Assembly (NCBI GenBank): GCA_012932865.1 | Contig: SAXG01000001.1 | Coordinates: forward strand, 1,477,693-1,541,692 | Direction: 5' to 3' | DNA: 64,000 nucleotides | Origin: Amylostereum areolatum | Taxonomy: Eukaryota; Basidiomycota; Agaricomycetes; Russulales; Stereaceae | Shown: in pieces, positions 1-11,140 of the stretch | Numbering within the stretch: the first letter of the stretch is position 1 | Layout: the number at the start of each line of letters is the position of its first letter | Notes under the pieces: generated by a model | Told to the model about the DNA's origin: nothing | Database searches by the model: none | The model's input: only the letters and a program-made list of their open reading frames with translations | Program-made: the position numbers and the translations under genes

Positions 1-1000
1 CCAAGTCCGTTGAAAACTGGATTTCGCTGACAGCATCCAGGAAAGAAATCTCGATTTCCGGCGCGTCGCGCGTGGCAACGCTGTACCACCAGGATTTCCC
101 CTGAACCATAGGGTAGCGGTGGGCGAGGTCGGGGGTTAGAGGACCATCCGGGAAAATTTCCATCAGGAAGTGTAGGTTGGCGAGCACGGACATGAAAGCT
201 TGCCGCGCGCCCATGGCCTTACGCAGGGCCTCTTCGCGAGAGTGAAAAACACATTGAAATCCAATTGAGGACGGACGGCGCGGAGCCAAGTACTCTAACG
301 GGTACAGTCGGGACGTAAACTGGCTGCACACGCGCCACAAGGCGATCACCCCGCACTTGATTTGAATCCACTGGTCGCGAACGGGGAGCTCCAGCCTCCA
401 GAGACCCTTGCTATCCGATTCGAGAGGTAATGTTCTTGCGTTATATCCAAGGGACGCAAGCAAGTCGCCCCTCGGTCGGAAAATTTTGGGAAGAAACACG
501 AGGTATGGTTGCTGATTGACGTACCATCGCGTTGCCTCGCTAGCCCGAGTGAACAGGGGCTGGTGCAGGTCGGAATAGTTGACAGGACCCGCTCGCAAGA
601 CTTCGAACGGTGCGGTCGGGGGCTCCAAGGTGTTGAAGCCGACGAAAATTTGACCTTCGAACAAGTGGACGGCCCTCGGCCGGCTGGAGAACGATGTCAG
701 CTATGGATGCGATAGGACCAGCAGAAGAACGCACCCTATGGAGCGAGCCTTCGCTTGGTTCTGTAGGCGTTCGAGTTCAGACAAGTTGCTCGCCGGTGCC
801 GGGGCAGGCTGTGTGGTTGGGCGCTCGCCCCCATGCGCGGTCGAGCGGGGGTGCGCGGTCAGGCCGGGCTGCGCGGTCGGAGGAAGGACGGCGTGGGTGC
901 TGGTGTGCGTGGCCAGGTGTGCGTGTGTGTTCATAGTTGGGTGCGCGGTCGGGCGGGTGGTCGCGTTCGCGTTCGTGTGCGCGGTCGGGCGGACAGACAT
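1..1000 (-). CDS. Conserved basidiomycete protein of unknown function, 3' end off window
   Basis: The minus-strand frame is open from the window edge to an intron at 684-734 (51 nt, GTGCGT donor, CTGAC branch-like element, CAG acceptor). Exon 1 (735-1000) starts with ATG at 1000 and splices in frame. Exon 1 encodes a Thr/Ala/His/Pro-rich leader with repeated TAHP-like units, then SELERLQNQAKARS. Exon 2 encodes a compact, Trp-rich globular part with FEGQIFVGFNT near its start and SWWYSVATRD near the window edge. There is no signal peptide, membrane segment or catalytic motif that I can name. The wording resembles uncharacterised proteins common in Agaricomycetes, but I cannot give a function. 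Only about 315 codons are visible. The start is uncertain because the leader is low complexity and could be part of the neighbouring minisatellite. Confidence 0.55.
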
Positions 1001-1230
1001 ATTTGGACGAACGGGGATAGGCAGCTAAGGCGCAAGCAGGGAACGGAGTTAGTATAAGATCCGAGTGAACAACAAAAGGAACACATGAGAACGTGGCGTA
1101 GTATTGCAATCGCATTTGGGGGGCCGGAGGGCAGAGATCGAAGCCAGTGGGAAGCCGAAAGACGTCGAGAGCAAGGTATGACACGGCATGAGTGCAGGGC
1201 GGAGACGAGCGCGCAAGGAGCCGGTCCACA

Positions 1231-1892
1231 AAGTGAGCTTGGGGAGCAGGGAAAGTGTACGTATGGCCAAGAAACCGGTGGGCACGCGCGAGCAATCCGC
1301 AAAGATACAAGGGGAAAAGACGAAACAGGCCCAAAGTCCCGCAATGAGTACGTAACTGGTCCCCGAAGCGAGCTCGGGGAGCGGGAGAGGTATGTAAAAG
1401 GGAAAGCACGCGTTTGAAACGTGTGAGGAGGTGGAGGAGGACGAGGGAGACGAGTGGTGGAGGAGGGAACAAGGTGAGTGTTGAGACTTGTCGCGGTTGG
1501 TCGCATTTGATCTTTATGTAAGGTTCCAGACCTTCCGGCTTGATGGGTTCCGGCTCGAAGACGCGTTTCGACTTGATGTGTTTCACCTCGACAGCTCGGC
1601 AACTTCCGGATCGGCAACATCCGCTGCGCCTCCCATGCCTTGTCCTTCCTCCTTCGTCCCATCTCCTTCGTCCCTCCCTCCTTCGTCCCCCTCACTCCTT
1701 CGTCCCTCCTCCCTCCTTCGTCCCTCCTCCCTCCTTCGTCCCTCCTCCCGCCCTCCTCCACCCTTATTTACTGTACCTCTATATACCTGCCTCCCACGTC
1801 GCTCCCCGAGCTCACTTCAGGGACTTGACCGCTCCGTCTCGATTCCACTCAGTGTTCTTTTTTCTTTGCGCTCCCCGAGCTCGCTTCGGGGA
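1231..1892. repeat. Dispersed 20-bp GAAGCGAGCTCGGGGAGC-like motif, two direct and two inverted copies
   Basis: A motif close to GAAGYGAGCTYGGGGAGC occurs at about 1231-1250 and 1366-1384 on the plus strand. It occurs again in reverse complement at about 1801-1820 and 1870-1892, flanking a CT-rich tract. The rest of 1001-1640 contains no gene I can support; long frames there are low-complexity. Confidence 0.45.
1640..1760. repeat. CT-rich minisatellite (CCTCCTTCGTCCCTCCTC-type units)
   Basis: Tandem, slightly degenerate copies of an 18-bp unit, the last three nearly identical. On the minus strand it reads as repeated GGRRDE, which creates long but meaningless open frames. Confidence 0.8.
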
Positions 1893-1929
1893 CTCGCCCT
1901 CGCCCTCACCACGTACCCCGACCCTCCTC

Positions 1930-3110
1930 CGTGAAAGCCCATACCTGCACGCCCCCGACGCGCTCGCGCCCCCACCGGCTGCCCTCAACACGCACGGCCG
2001 CCCACCTTCGACGAGCGCACGCCTCGCCCTCAACACGCACACCTCGCTTCCGACGTGCTCGTGCCCGCCCTCCTCCTCCCACTCCACGCTCCCGCGCCCG
2101 CGACGGCTTAGGGTTAACACCACGGCCACCCGCCTTCGATGAGTGCACACCTCGCCCTCAACGTGCGCGCCCTAGACCCAGCCACCCCCCCCCCCCAATT
2201 CTACGCGCCCGAGTCTGCTGCCCTCAGCACGCCCACGCCTGTCCCCGCCCACGCTCCACCGCGCCGAATGCCAGCACCCTCAACCCTCCCACGCCCCAAC
2301 GCCCACGCCTGCAACGCACAATCGTGCCCAACGCCCAGGCCTTGAGTCCGCCCACACTCACCGCGGCCAACGTCCACGCCTCCGCCCTTAGCTCGCATAT
2401 GTCACGGATCGCTCCATTTCTCTCTTCGTTTGCAGACCTCATACACGTGACACGTCATGGCACATGACTTTCCTTCGCATCACATGCTTCAACGACGTCA
2501 TTGCCCGGACTTCCGAGCGGGGTTCCGCATCCTTATCTATGACATCATTGCTCCGGACCTTCGTCCTCCGCCCCATGACTCCTTTCTTATTGTTCCCCCC
2601 GCTTGCACCACTATTGCATCACATCGCACCATCGTCCCCACTTGTATATAAGGACAGTGTTTCTCTTCCCTTTTCCCTAGACTGTCCATCTCGTCATACG
2701 GTACTGTAGCGCACGTTGCACTACCCTAGGCCTGACACTCTCGAATCCATCTGTTCTCTCTTGCTCCTCCCATCGTCGCGACTTAGGCGGTTCTATCGGT
2801 CTCATAAACTGCGTTTCTGACAGCATGCGCTACAACGGCCACACATGTAACGCGCCCCCTGTGCCCGCCCACCGCGCCTGCAATCGCACTCAATGCCCCC
2901 GCCCTCAGCCCACACACGCCCCAACGGCCGCGCCTGCAATGCGCCGCCTGTGCCCGCTCACGCGCAATTGCGCCCAACGCCCTTAGCCTGCACACACCAC
3001 AATGACCGCGCCCACGCCTGTGTCTGCCCCCCCGCGGTCCTGCATGGACGACTGGCCATGTCCTAGACCTGCGCATGGCACCATCGCGCCTCACGTCGCG
3101 GCTGAGCACC
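1930..3110. repeat. Degenerate GC-rich minisatellite split by a solo LTR
   Basis: Both sides of the LTR at 2400-2822 carry the same loose repeat vocabulary (ACGCCCACGCCTGCAA, GCCCAACGCCC, CCCTCAGC), at roughly 1930-2399 and 2823-3110. The array therefore predates the LTR insertion. Open frames over it on both strands are Pro/Arg/Ala-rich and unsupported. Confidence 0.6.
2400..2822 (+). mobile_element. Solo LTR (423 bp) of the same Ty3 family as the 48-54 kb element
   Basis: Begins TGTCACGGAT and ends TTTCTGACA. It carries a TATA-like TATATAAGG about two thirds in. It matches, at equal length, the LTR at 34662-35084 and, in reverse, the LTR at 48161-48583. Flanks are GCATA and GCATG, a 5-bp target duplication with one A/G difference. 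No internal retroelement sequence adjoins it. Confidence 0.85.
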
Positions 3111-3180
3111 CGACTTTCCAATCCCCCATGATCCTCATTGGATTCAGAAACCAGGTGCGAGGGGAGTCACTTTCGTCACG

Positions 3181-3238
3181 GGGCATGACATTTTCCGGAG
3201 CCCACTTTCAAAAGTGGGCTCCGGAAAATGTCATACCC
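3181..3238. repeat. 58-bp near-perfect hairpin
   Basis: Two 28-nt arms separated by the two bases CA, with a single mismatch near the base of the stem (GGGCATGAC against GTCATACCC). The arm core is TTTTCCGGAGCCCACTTT and its complement. It lies about 375 bp upstream of the TET/JBP start. Confidence 0.85.
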
Positions 3239-3613
3239 CATGATCTGGACATCGGCCACGTTCGTACCCAGAGACCAAGGTGGTGATTTCCCCATGTGCC
3301 CACATTTCATCAGGCAGGCCGATCAGAACGCAAAGTCCTGTGGCCTTGTCCCGCCCGCCTGCTTCCGATGCCTCTCCCGCACCTACGTTTAGTATACCGT
3401 TACCTGTTATGCACCACCTAAAAAAAATCAATCTTTGAAACCAATAGTGAACAGTGCGGGTCAGGGCATGATGAACGGGTTTGATCATTTGACCTTGGCA
3501 AGTGCGTGCTGACCTTTTATCTAGACCAATCGATTTCATCGCCCCCCCTTTTATACTGACCCCTCTGCTGATTTTTGCCCCCGTCTCTCCCCCTTCTCGT
3601 CCCTCCCTCAGCC
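3239..3613. other. Intergenic region upstream of the TET/JBP gene
   Basis: No coding sequence is supported here. It presumably contains the promoter of the gene starting at 3614. A pyrimidine-rich tract (3541-3610) directly precedes the ATG, as is common upstream of fungal start sites. Confidence 0.4.
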
Positions 3614-6600
3614 ATGCTGACCCTGAAGCTCGTCCCAGTCTTATTACCAGACCGCGCCGCCTTCCTCCCGAACCTCCTGCGCTGCGTAGACCGCCACCCG
3701 CTCCACCCCAGCCACTTGCCCTCAGGTACCGACTATGTATACGAGCAAGATATCTCCATTGCCGCGCTCCAGGCCCTCAACGATGGCGCTGAAAAATTGA
3801 ATCCTTTCAAGATGACGGACCACAATGTTCTCAAAAAGAAACACGGTGAGTCCCTCTGCACTCGCGTCACGCGTCCGCTGATACATTGTAGGGTTTCTCG
3901 GGATGTTTGCTGGCGACACCGTCTGGGCTCGAAAGAAAGGTGCGCGAGGCGATGGTAGCGACGACGTGTTGCAGGCCTTGATCTTGGACAAGTGAGTATT
4001 TCTTTTATTCACGCCCTCGGCATCGTTCCTCATCCTTTCCAGGTCTTACTTCAAGCGCACAAGCTCTGAGAATGTCCCGGACACGACCCCGCCTGATGAA
4101 GCAATGGACACGGATGAGGGCACATGCGCCCCAACCGCCTCAAACGGTGATACGATGTACGACGATATGCCTGACCTCGAACTGGTCGACGACCTTGAGG
4201 ACATCCGCGACAATATCTTAGGCCCCGAAGATGAATGCGGCCCCTCCTTCCCTGACGATTACGAGCTCGAGGACAGCAGGCGTACTGTCAAACGTGGTGG
4301 TACCGCGTTCGAGCGGTCTGGCCATGCTCACCCCGTTCACAGTGGTACCCGGTGCTATGGCATTGGAACCTCGTATGAGCAGGCGACAGGCATCATCTCC
4401 CCCGCCCGTGCGAACAAATCTTCGGCTGGAAATGAAGACCTGCGTGGCCTCCGGATGCGCCAGGACATCCTAAAGGTAAACTAATTTAGGTTGATTTTGT
4501 AGGCGAGTCTAACCAAGTGTAGTATGGCGTTCGTGTCGGTATGGCTGGTACTTGGTACCTGCCTGAAGAAATTCGTGCGCACATGGCGCTCCAAGCTGAC
4601 ATTGTCAATGCGCCCTCCATTGGTACCAGCGACAACATTTTCTGGGGCAACGCTCAAGTCAATTTGTCTCATGCGGATGATGGCGATGCTGGTGAGTTTT
4701 CTATTGATTAGCTGTATTGGGACTTCGGTTGGATGGTGTGGCCTCCCCGTGTACGCTATGGGGACGCTACTCGTCCACTATACTAATTCTGGTTGGTATA
4801 GACGTTGGCGATCTCAGTTCTTCTCTCGGAGTTTTTGGAGGCGGACACAAGGATACTCATGATGGCGTTGGCGGGTTGACATGCATGATTTCCAGTGATG
4901 TGATGCCTGAAGGTTACTTTCCAGGCATGTTGAGTTGTAATGTTTGTGCCCGCTTGTAACTAAGACAGTGTAATAGGATTTTTTTTCTTGTTTGAGCTAG
5001 GTGTCTATGTCGAGTTGAGTGACTTCAAGATGATCTTCTTCAGTGGCCTCTGCCGGCATGGTGGATCTGCTCTACGGGCGCCTCCAGGACAGAAGGCAGT
5101 AGACAGTGCATACAGATGGGCTCTCATTCTGTACCCACCAGTGTCTATCCTGAACAACAAAGGCATCACGGCTCTGGGCACGCTTTGCTCCAAGGATCAA
5201 ATCCGCGAGGATGCCAAAAAGGCCAAACAGAAAAGGCTGGCAAAGAAAAATCCAGAGTTGGAAAAGCAGGAGCAGAAGGCTCAAAAACAATCACAAGGGT
5301 TGCTTGGGATCTCACCTGAGATGAAGAACAAGTTTGTTCAGCTCTTTCGATATGGAAACTTCTACTTACTCCGTTTAGTCCTCAGGATATCAACTCACGT
5401 GCATGGTCGGTTCATACAACCTGGGCTGCCGATAGCCACATTATCATGCCAGGCGAAGCACTTTTGAACTTTGTTGCTCGCATGCTACTTTTGCTTTGTA
5501 CATTTATACTTGCCCAGGTGTATTGGAAGTTCCAGGTCAGTTTTTTCTGTTTCAGTTGTAGCTGCATGAATATCAATCTTGACTATATATACAGTTTCAG
5601 ATTGACACCGACAAATTCCTCTCCTCTTTTTCTATGGCCAAGCAGCAGCCTCCTGAACCTGGACGCCCATCTCCAAGCTCAGAACACCTTGTGGCACGAA
5701 CTTGGACATATGTGCCCCACGTTAATGGTACGTGACCTTGCGTGCTTTTTCACAGATTTATAAATGCTCATTTATCTTACCTAGATCCCAAACAAGATGC
5801 CAATCGGGCGGCTGCAATGTTACGTGTCCGAGCATACGAGGACAAGGTTATAGTGTTCATTCCTGAGGCTGTCCTGCATGCACAAGCACGAAATGCCATC
5901 CACACTAAAAGTCCGCGGGTGAACTGGAGAGTGGGTGGGCGCCCAGTTCAGAAAGGCTTCAAAAAAAGTACGATGTCTGGTATCTCTGGTGGAGTCTGAC
6001 CTTTGCTGACACAATTTCCAGAACCCGACCTCATTGCAGAAAACACATTGGCTATAAAGCCACTCCCAATTGGTATCTTTATGATCTTTTACACGTCGGG
6101 CACATCCTAATAAATTGAAAAGTGAGGAAGCTACGAAAGGGGAAGAGCAGAATACAAAGGAAGCAGGCCACATCTGCTATTAAAAGTCGTCAAAGTATCA
6201 AGGGCAAAGCAGCACTCAAGGCCGCAGTCCCAATAGAAGATCTGTATACTGAAGGAACTACACACACAAAGCGGGTTTTGAGTACTGTATTGGGCAAGCA
6301 CCGGCGGAGTGGATCTGCAGAAGATGAGGTAGAGTTTGAAGTAGGCAATGATGCGGAGGATGAGGAAGACGATGGTGAATGGCCACGATGGTCTCGTCGT
6401 TTACAGAGTGGTATGTCTCCACGCTACCATAAGAAAGTGGACGGTTAAGTATAACAGTCGTTATATAGAACCTCTCAATACCGGAAGTAACACATTTTAT
6501 GTCAACAAAAACATGGCAGATGCAATGGAGGAAGAAGAGGAAGAAGAGGATGAGCTCAACAGCTCGTATGCAGATTCAAATTATGCTGCTGATGCCGATG

Positions 6601-7144
6601 ATGATGATGAGGACGATGAAGATGATGAAAATGAAGTAGTAGAACAAGATCAACATATCACAGATCGGGATTCTGCCTCACCTGGGACAACACAGAATGA
6701 CAGTACAGCTCCTGCACTACACCACAATTTTGTTCAGGACATCTCCAATATCAAGACCAATGGGCAAGGTTCTTTCCGGGTCTCAGGCGGTCTTAATCGC
6801 CTGAATCCTTGGTTCAATCCATTAAATATCAACATTTGCCCTATTGATGTGGAAGATATACTTTGCAAAACACAAGTCTGGCTGTCAAAGAGTGAGTTTG
6901 TGTATTTGGACCACTTTGTATACTACATACTCATTCAGTATCAGATGCAAAAAAATATAGCCAGAACCGAATCGAGAAAGCAATTAGGAGTTTCAAACAT
7001 ACTATAGCCAAGATGGACACATGTCCTCTCATTGTCACCTCTATTGGGGTAGCACACGCCACTCTTGCAGCTATGCCATCTGCAGGGCGAGAGGATGGGG
7101 TTGAGATAGTGCGGTTGCAAGATGCTTGGAGTGCGCTAGACTAG
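3614..7144 (+). CDS. TET/JBP-type 2OG-Fe(II) dioxygenase (5-methylcytosine oxygenase family), multi-exon
   Basis: Proteins of this family oxidise 5-methylcytosine or thymine in DNA using Fe(II) and 2-oxoglutarate. The gene is split by short introns; for example, the first exon ends in KKKHG before GTGAGT. The catalytic core is readable: HKD (4846-4854) as the HxD iron pair, the distal iron His in RHGGS (5057-5059), and a 2OG-binding Arg in AYRWALILYPP (5114-5116). LGVF and GVYVELSDF fit the double-stranded beta-helix. A Lys/Glu-rich coiled segment follows (5200-5290), then an acidic region (6520-6660). I chose the ATG at 3614; an upstream TTG frame also exists. The core has no stop, so an active enzyme is possible. 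The first in-frame stop is the TAG at 7142, but homology-free continuation beyond it suggests the original protein was longer. In basidiomycetes such genes are known to be expanded together with KDZ transposons, and a KDZ fragment lies at 45-48 kb. Confidence 0.75.
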
Positions 7145-8734
7145 CTGGATGCCTAGAAGAGTAGAAATGAAGTGTTGTCGGCCTACCAACACATCCATAT
7201 CATGAAGAACTGCACCAATCTGTGGAGCTGGCTAGAATTGGTTGCTGCCCGCCACTCTGATCCAGAATTCAAGGATCCTCATTCCCATCCAGGGCTGGTG
7301 CGCCTTGTGTCAACAATATTGGAAGGACTCTATGAGGGTTGCAAGGAAGTTCAGATAAATCCAGTGTCCTTTGTTCCTGCACTACCAAATCAATCCCTAA
7401 CATTGTCAATATCTCATGAACAATGCCGAATCATTGACACGGAAACACCGCCAATTTTATTCCAGGCCACCGTATATGAACTCCTAGTTGATGCTCTATC
7501 CCAAATGTTTGGCTTTCCCCAAGACAATGGCCTATCTCGCATGTAGGCTTGGTTCGTTCATGGTGTACACCACATAGCCGGCGATAATATCTTGTTGTTG
7601 CCGGATACACAGACTTTGTTCAATCAGGTGTGTAGCAAGGGGACTACTAAACATGTCAAAAGGAAACTCAACATCGAAGATCTCTTGCCATCACTATGTG
7701 GCCTATCCAATACATATATTATGGATAAGACTAGTGAATCACATCAGTTGCTGAACCAGATCGCCTTGGCCTTCAGGATCTTTGAGGCTAGCCAAGGGCT
7801 GCCTTTATCTTCTCCCAGCATTCTGGCTTCGCCTTCAGCAACAGTACCTCTGTCATCAACTTCCCTTTCTGTTACACACCTGTGGAATCATTTCCAACCG
7901 ACGCCAGAAATGATTGCGTGGGTCAAGGCCATGAAGTCCCTACAATATTTCATTGACAAGCCTATCGCTCGCCATCCAAAGACATTCCCAGACCCTCCTC
8001 CTCCCCGAGATTTGTCTTCTATAGAGCGGGCCATGTTTGTTGAGACTTTGACTTGGGTTGATAAATACCTGCCTTTCCACTAGCATGCATCTGGCATGTT
8101 GAAGATTACAGCCCATCTTAATTCTTTAGGCAGAAATCGCTCTGCTTGGTTAAAAAGCAAAGTTAGGCTCTGGAATATGCTCATTGTGCGGACCATCACA
8201 TTTGGGAGTGAATTCCTTCTAGAATATGGATATGACTTTTGTGATCCAAGCCATCTGTACAGTGTCAGACAACAGGTCTTAGACACTGGCCCCAAGAAGA
8301 CATCATACTTTTGTGAGACCGGTATATATGGCACCAGTACTGGCCACAAGTTCGAAAAATGTGAATAGCTCTAGAATGTGATGCCACCTAATAGCAAACT
8401 GCCTTGGGCCAAAAGTGATATGCCCAGCTTTGGCGTTATGCACCACTTCTTCAAACAGAAGGCTTTTGTTGAATGTGGTGATTTGGCTGCCCTACTGCTC
8501 TCTGGTGATTATGCCCATGCAGGCATATATCAGTTTCCAACTGTATCTGAAATGGGAGGCCTTATTTGTACCGTCAACAAAGGTGCTATTGCTGGCTTAA
8601 GACAGTTAGGTGTCCTACCTTCTGGACCAAAAAACATCAAGTTGCCTGCACCGCAAGTTCAAGAGGCATTTGGAAAGTGGTATGAATGGACTGGGATGCA
8701 GTTTACGGAGGCAGAAAAGGAACAAATGAGTTGA
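7145..8734 (+). pseudogene. C-terminal continuation of the TET/JBP gene, broken by TAG codons
   Basis: The frame that ends at the TAG 7142-7144 continues with protein-like sequence for over 500 codons. Its only interruptions are TAG codons at 7154, 7544, 8081, 8366 and 8372, making six with the first. The terminal stop is TGA at 8732. The sequence is globular, with WSWLELVAARH and HHFFKQKAFVECGDLAALL, and contains no motif I can name. All stops fit CAG-to-TAG changes, so this is either a decaying C-terminal domain or read-through/edited sequence. It may instead be a separate gene adjoining the oxygenase. Confidence 0.5.
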
Positions 8735-9122
8735 AACACTGTGATGGGGGAGAACAGTCTTTGTAAAGTGACACGACTGAAGGACTACATCTGAATTGAA
8801 TAGTTACTTATATTCTCTTATGTATTTAGTAGTAGTCTACGAACTGGAATCGGGTGGTGTTAGAATAGCGATTTTGTATGTGGTCAAGTATTTTCTCACT
8901 TTTCAATTCATTGGCTGCAATTATCGATGCAACAAATTTGTAGAGCAATGCTCAGCAGTCAGACTTCTAAATGAATCGCTGTGTAGTGGTTTAGAGTGAT
9001 GTCCAGATCTGCAAGCCTTCAATATTGCTATATCGATAGTAGCCGTAAAATAAGGAGTGGACAGTCACGTGAATGAGAATAATTCGTCCAGAGACTGGGG
9101 ACGCAACACGTAGCAAACTGCC
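8735..9122. other. AT-rich intergenic region before the F-box gene
   Basis: No coding sequence is supported. A short open frame at 8796-8999 looks random. Confidence 0.4.
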
Positions 9123-10022
9123 ATGTCACTCACCAGTGTTCTCGAACTCGATGAAGAAGCTACTCTGACAGACCGCCTTCATGACAAGATATTCGCTTTT
9201 ATGCCTTTGGCTGACCTGCTCGCCCTTCGATCCACATCACGTACACTGCGTACGCTGGTCCAAGCCCACTTGGTTGACCGCCTCACTTCATTTCTCGGGC
9301 ATTGGTTCCAAAACCCTGCCAGTTTCCGTTGCGCCCTCCGTCATGCCAGCGGTATTATTTCTGGCCCAGCTGCTTTATCCTTTATATGCCAGCATCAGCC
9401 TTGGAGCATCCCATGGGCAGGACACCTGGACATATATGTGCCACCTCATTGCGCCACCACTCTCCTATCCTATCTCGAAGGCCCTGCTGGTGGAAGATAC
9501 GAGACCATATCAAGCTTATCTAGCACTTCCATGGGTTGCACCAACAGCAGTGTCCGGAGAGTCCACACCTTGCGCCGCCCAGATGTGCTTCAAGTTTCCC
9601 TAACAGAAGTGTCCAGAGGGCCTGCTGCCACACTTCTTCCCCACAGTGGTTCAACTCTCCTCATAAACTTCATCACCGCCAATACCCTTTACGTGTTATA
9701 CCCCAATTTCACCCTCAAGAGAATTGCTGTCAAAATTCCTCAAGAATATGGAGGCGGCGAAGGGTTGTTGACGTACCACCATGTTGCATACAAATTCCAG
9801 GCAGCCATGAATACGATGCACCCTGGTCATACCCCTTGGTGTCGTAAATTCCACTGCCTCGGTTCATTTCGAACTTTTCACGATCAAGGCGTCGTACGGG
9901 CATCATTGCGAGATGATATGGCCTTGCCGGATATCAAGGACGACAATGTAGTATGGAGGTTCTCTATCTGGGATGGGATTGCATGTGTTGGGGTCTTGAA
10001 GGAGGATGGTAGAATCGAATAG
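9123..10022 (+). CDS. F-box-like protein (299 aa), intact member of a tandem pair
   Basis: A single-exon frame of 299 codons. Residues about 15-60 (LHDKIFAFMPLADLLALRST followed by LRTLVQAHLVDRL) have the F-box pattern: a leading hydrophobic helix, the LADLL core and an arginine-rich third helix. F-box proteins bridge substrates to the Skp1-cullin ubiquitin ligase. The C-terminal 220 residues show no leucine-rich repeats or WD40; they include a conserved HTPWCRKFHCLGSFRTFHD segment shared with the downstream copy. It starts at the only suitable ATG. The downstream neighbour (10248-11140) is clearly a paralogue. No introns are needed. Substrate and pathway cannot be inferred. Confidence 0.7.
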   Translation: MSLTSVLELDEEATLTDRLHDKIFAFMPLADLLALRSTSRTLRTLVQAHLVDRLTSFLGHWFQNPASFRCALRHASGIISGPAALSFICQHQPWSIPWAGHLDIYVPPHCATTLLSYLEGPAGGRYETISSLSSTSMGCTNSSVRRVHTLRRPDVLQVSLTEVSRGPAATLLPHSGSTLLINFITANTLYVLYPNFTLKRIAVKIPQEYGGGEGLLTYHHVAYKFQAAMNTMHPGHTPWCRKFHCLGSFRTFHDQGVVRASLRDDMALPDIKDDNVVWRFSIWDGIACVGVLKEDGRIE

Positions 10023-10247
10023 GGCTCAGAGCATGTATCCTTTTTGAACTGAACTCTTAACGTATGCGGAACTCTTAATGTATGCGATGACTCAAAGATG
10101 GAGTTGGAATTGCTTGAGATTTTTGTAAGAATTACAAGTAGCGCGCTACCCTGGGAAGTATTCGGGCCTTAGGTGCGGGAATAATTGTTCGTTTTGCCAG
10201 CAACATACTGCTTGCCCACATCCCATCTTGCAACCCTTCTAACTGTT

Positions 10248-11140
10248 ATGTCTCTGGCTATCAAGAGCGAACCCCAAATGGATGACATTCCCAGTGACCA
10301 AATCCACCTATATATCTTCACATTTCTATCAATCCGAGATCTTCTCTCCCTCCGCATAGTGTCAAAACAACTACAAGTCCTGGTCCAAGATCACCTGGAA
10401 GACCGCTTGACATCCTTCTTTGGGCGTTGAGTGCACAAAGTTCCACACTTCCGCCTTGTCCTTCACCTTACCGGTGGCATCGTCGGTGGCTCTGCTCTCC
10501 TATCGCTCCTATCCAAGAATGAAGACTGGGAACGGTGGGAGACAGACCTTCTTGACATCTTTGCACCCAAAGGCAGTGCCAGCACTATCCTTTCCCATCT
10601 CCTACAGCCAGAGAGTGAAGAATATACGGTCATAAGCGAGATTCCACCCACAATCCCTGGTCTCGTAGTGGGGGTTGAATATATCTACCAGCTCCGACGT
10701 GCTGACGGCACCCGCATCAATGTCACTGTCACCACCTTTGGACCACCTTCCCTCAGCCTTATCCACTGTGGATACACACTCCTTATGAACTTCCTCACCG
10801 CCGGCACACTCTATGTCCCATATCCCAAATACACCTTCTCCGGTATTGCATTTTACACTGCAGAGCCATCCTCTCCTCCAGAATTCGCTCAAGTTGTTGC
10901 AACATTCAAATACCTTGGTTACAGTTGGCCAGACACCCTTCCTCCTATCCCCCACGAGCATACACTTTGGTGTCGGGAAGCCCATTGCATGGGTTCATAC
11001 TGGACCTTTCGCGACTTGGGTAGTCTGCGGGTTTCAATGAGAGGAGATGGAATTTTTTCAGGGCCAAGGATGAAGGAGTTATGTGGCGGTTTGGGGTGCT
11101 GGATGGCATACGGTGCCACACATTCATAGATTCACAAGGT
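10248..11140 (+). pseudogene. Tandem F-box paralogue, one nonsense and one frameshift
   Basis: The copy begins MSLAIKSEP at 10248. It has the F-box segment (IHLYIFTFLSIRDLLSLRIV) and the HTLWCREAHCMGSYWTFRD block found in the gene at 9123. The frame is cut by a TGA at 10428-10430, where the intact copy has Trp, which fits TGG to TGA. Near 11065 the frame shifts by one base: past that point the homologous sequence (VMWRFGVLDGI, matching VVWRFSIWDGI upstream) lies in another frame. The two lesions indicate a pseudogene. Downstream, 11141-11392 contains nothing I recognise. Confidence 0.7.

Noticed and set aside
777..1586. Long minus-strand frame (269 codons)
   Set aside because: It covers CT/GC-rich repeats, overlaps a better supported spliced gene in another frame and has repetitive, non-globular composition.
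1488..2467. Pro/Ser/Arg-rich frames on the plus strand
   Set aside because: They are translations of minisatellites; composition follows base content in all frames.
7142..8374. TAG reassigned as a sense codon in this organism
   Set aside because: Other genes here appear to end in TAG (for example at 16784), and TAA/TGA also interrupt frames. Simple C-to-T decay explains the data, so I keep it only as a check.
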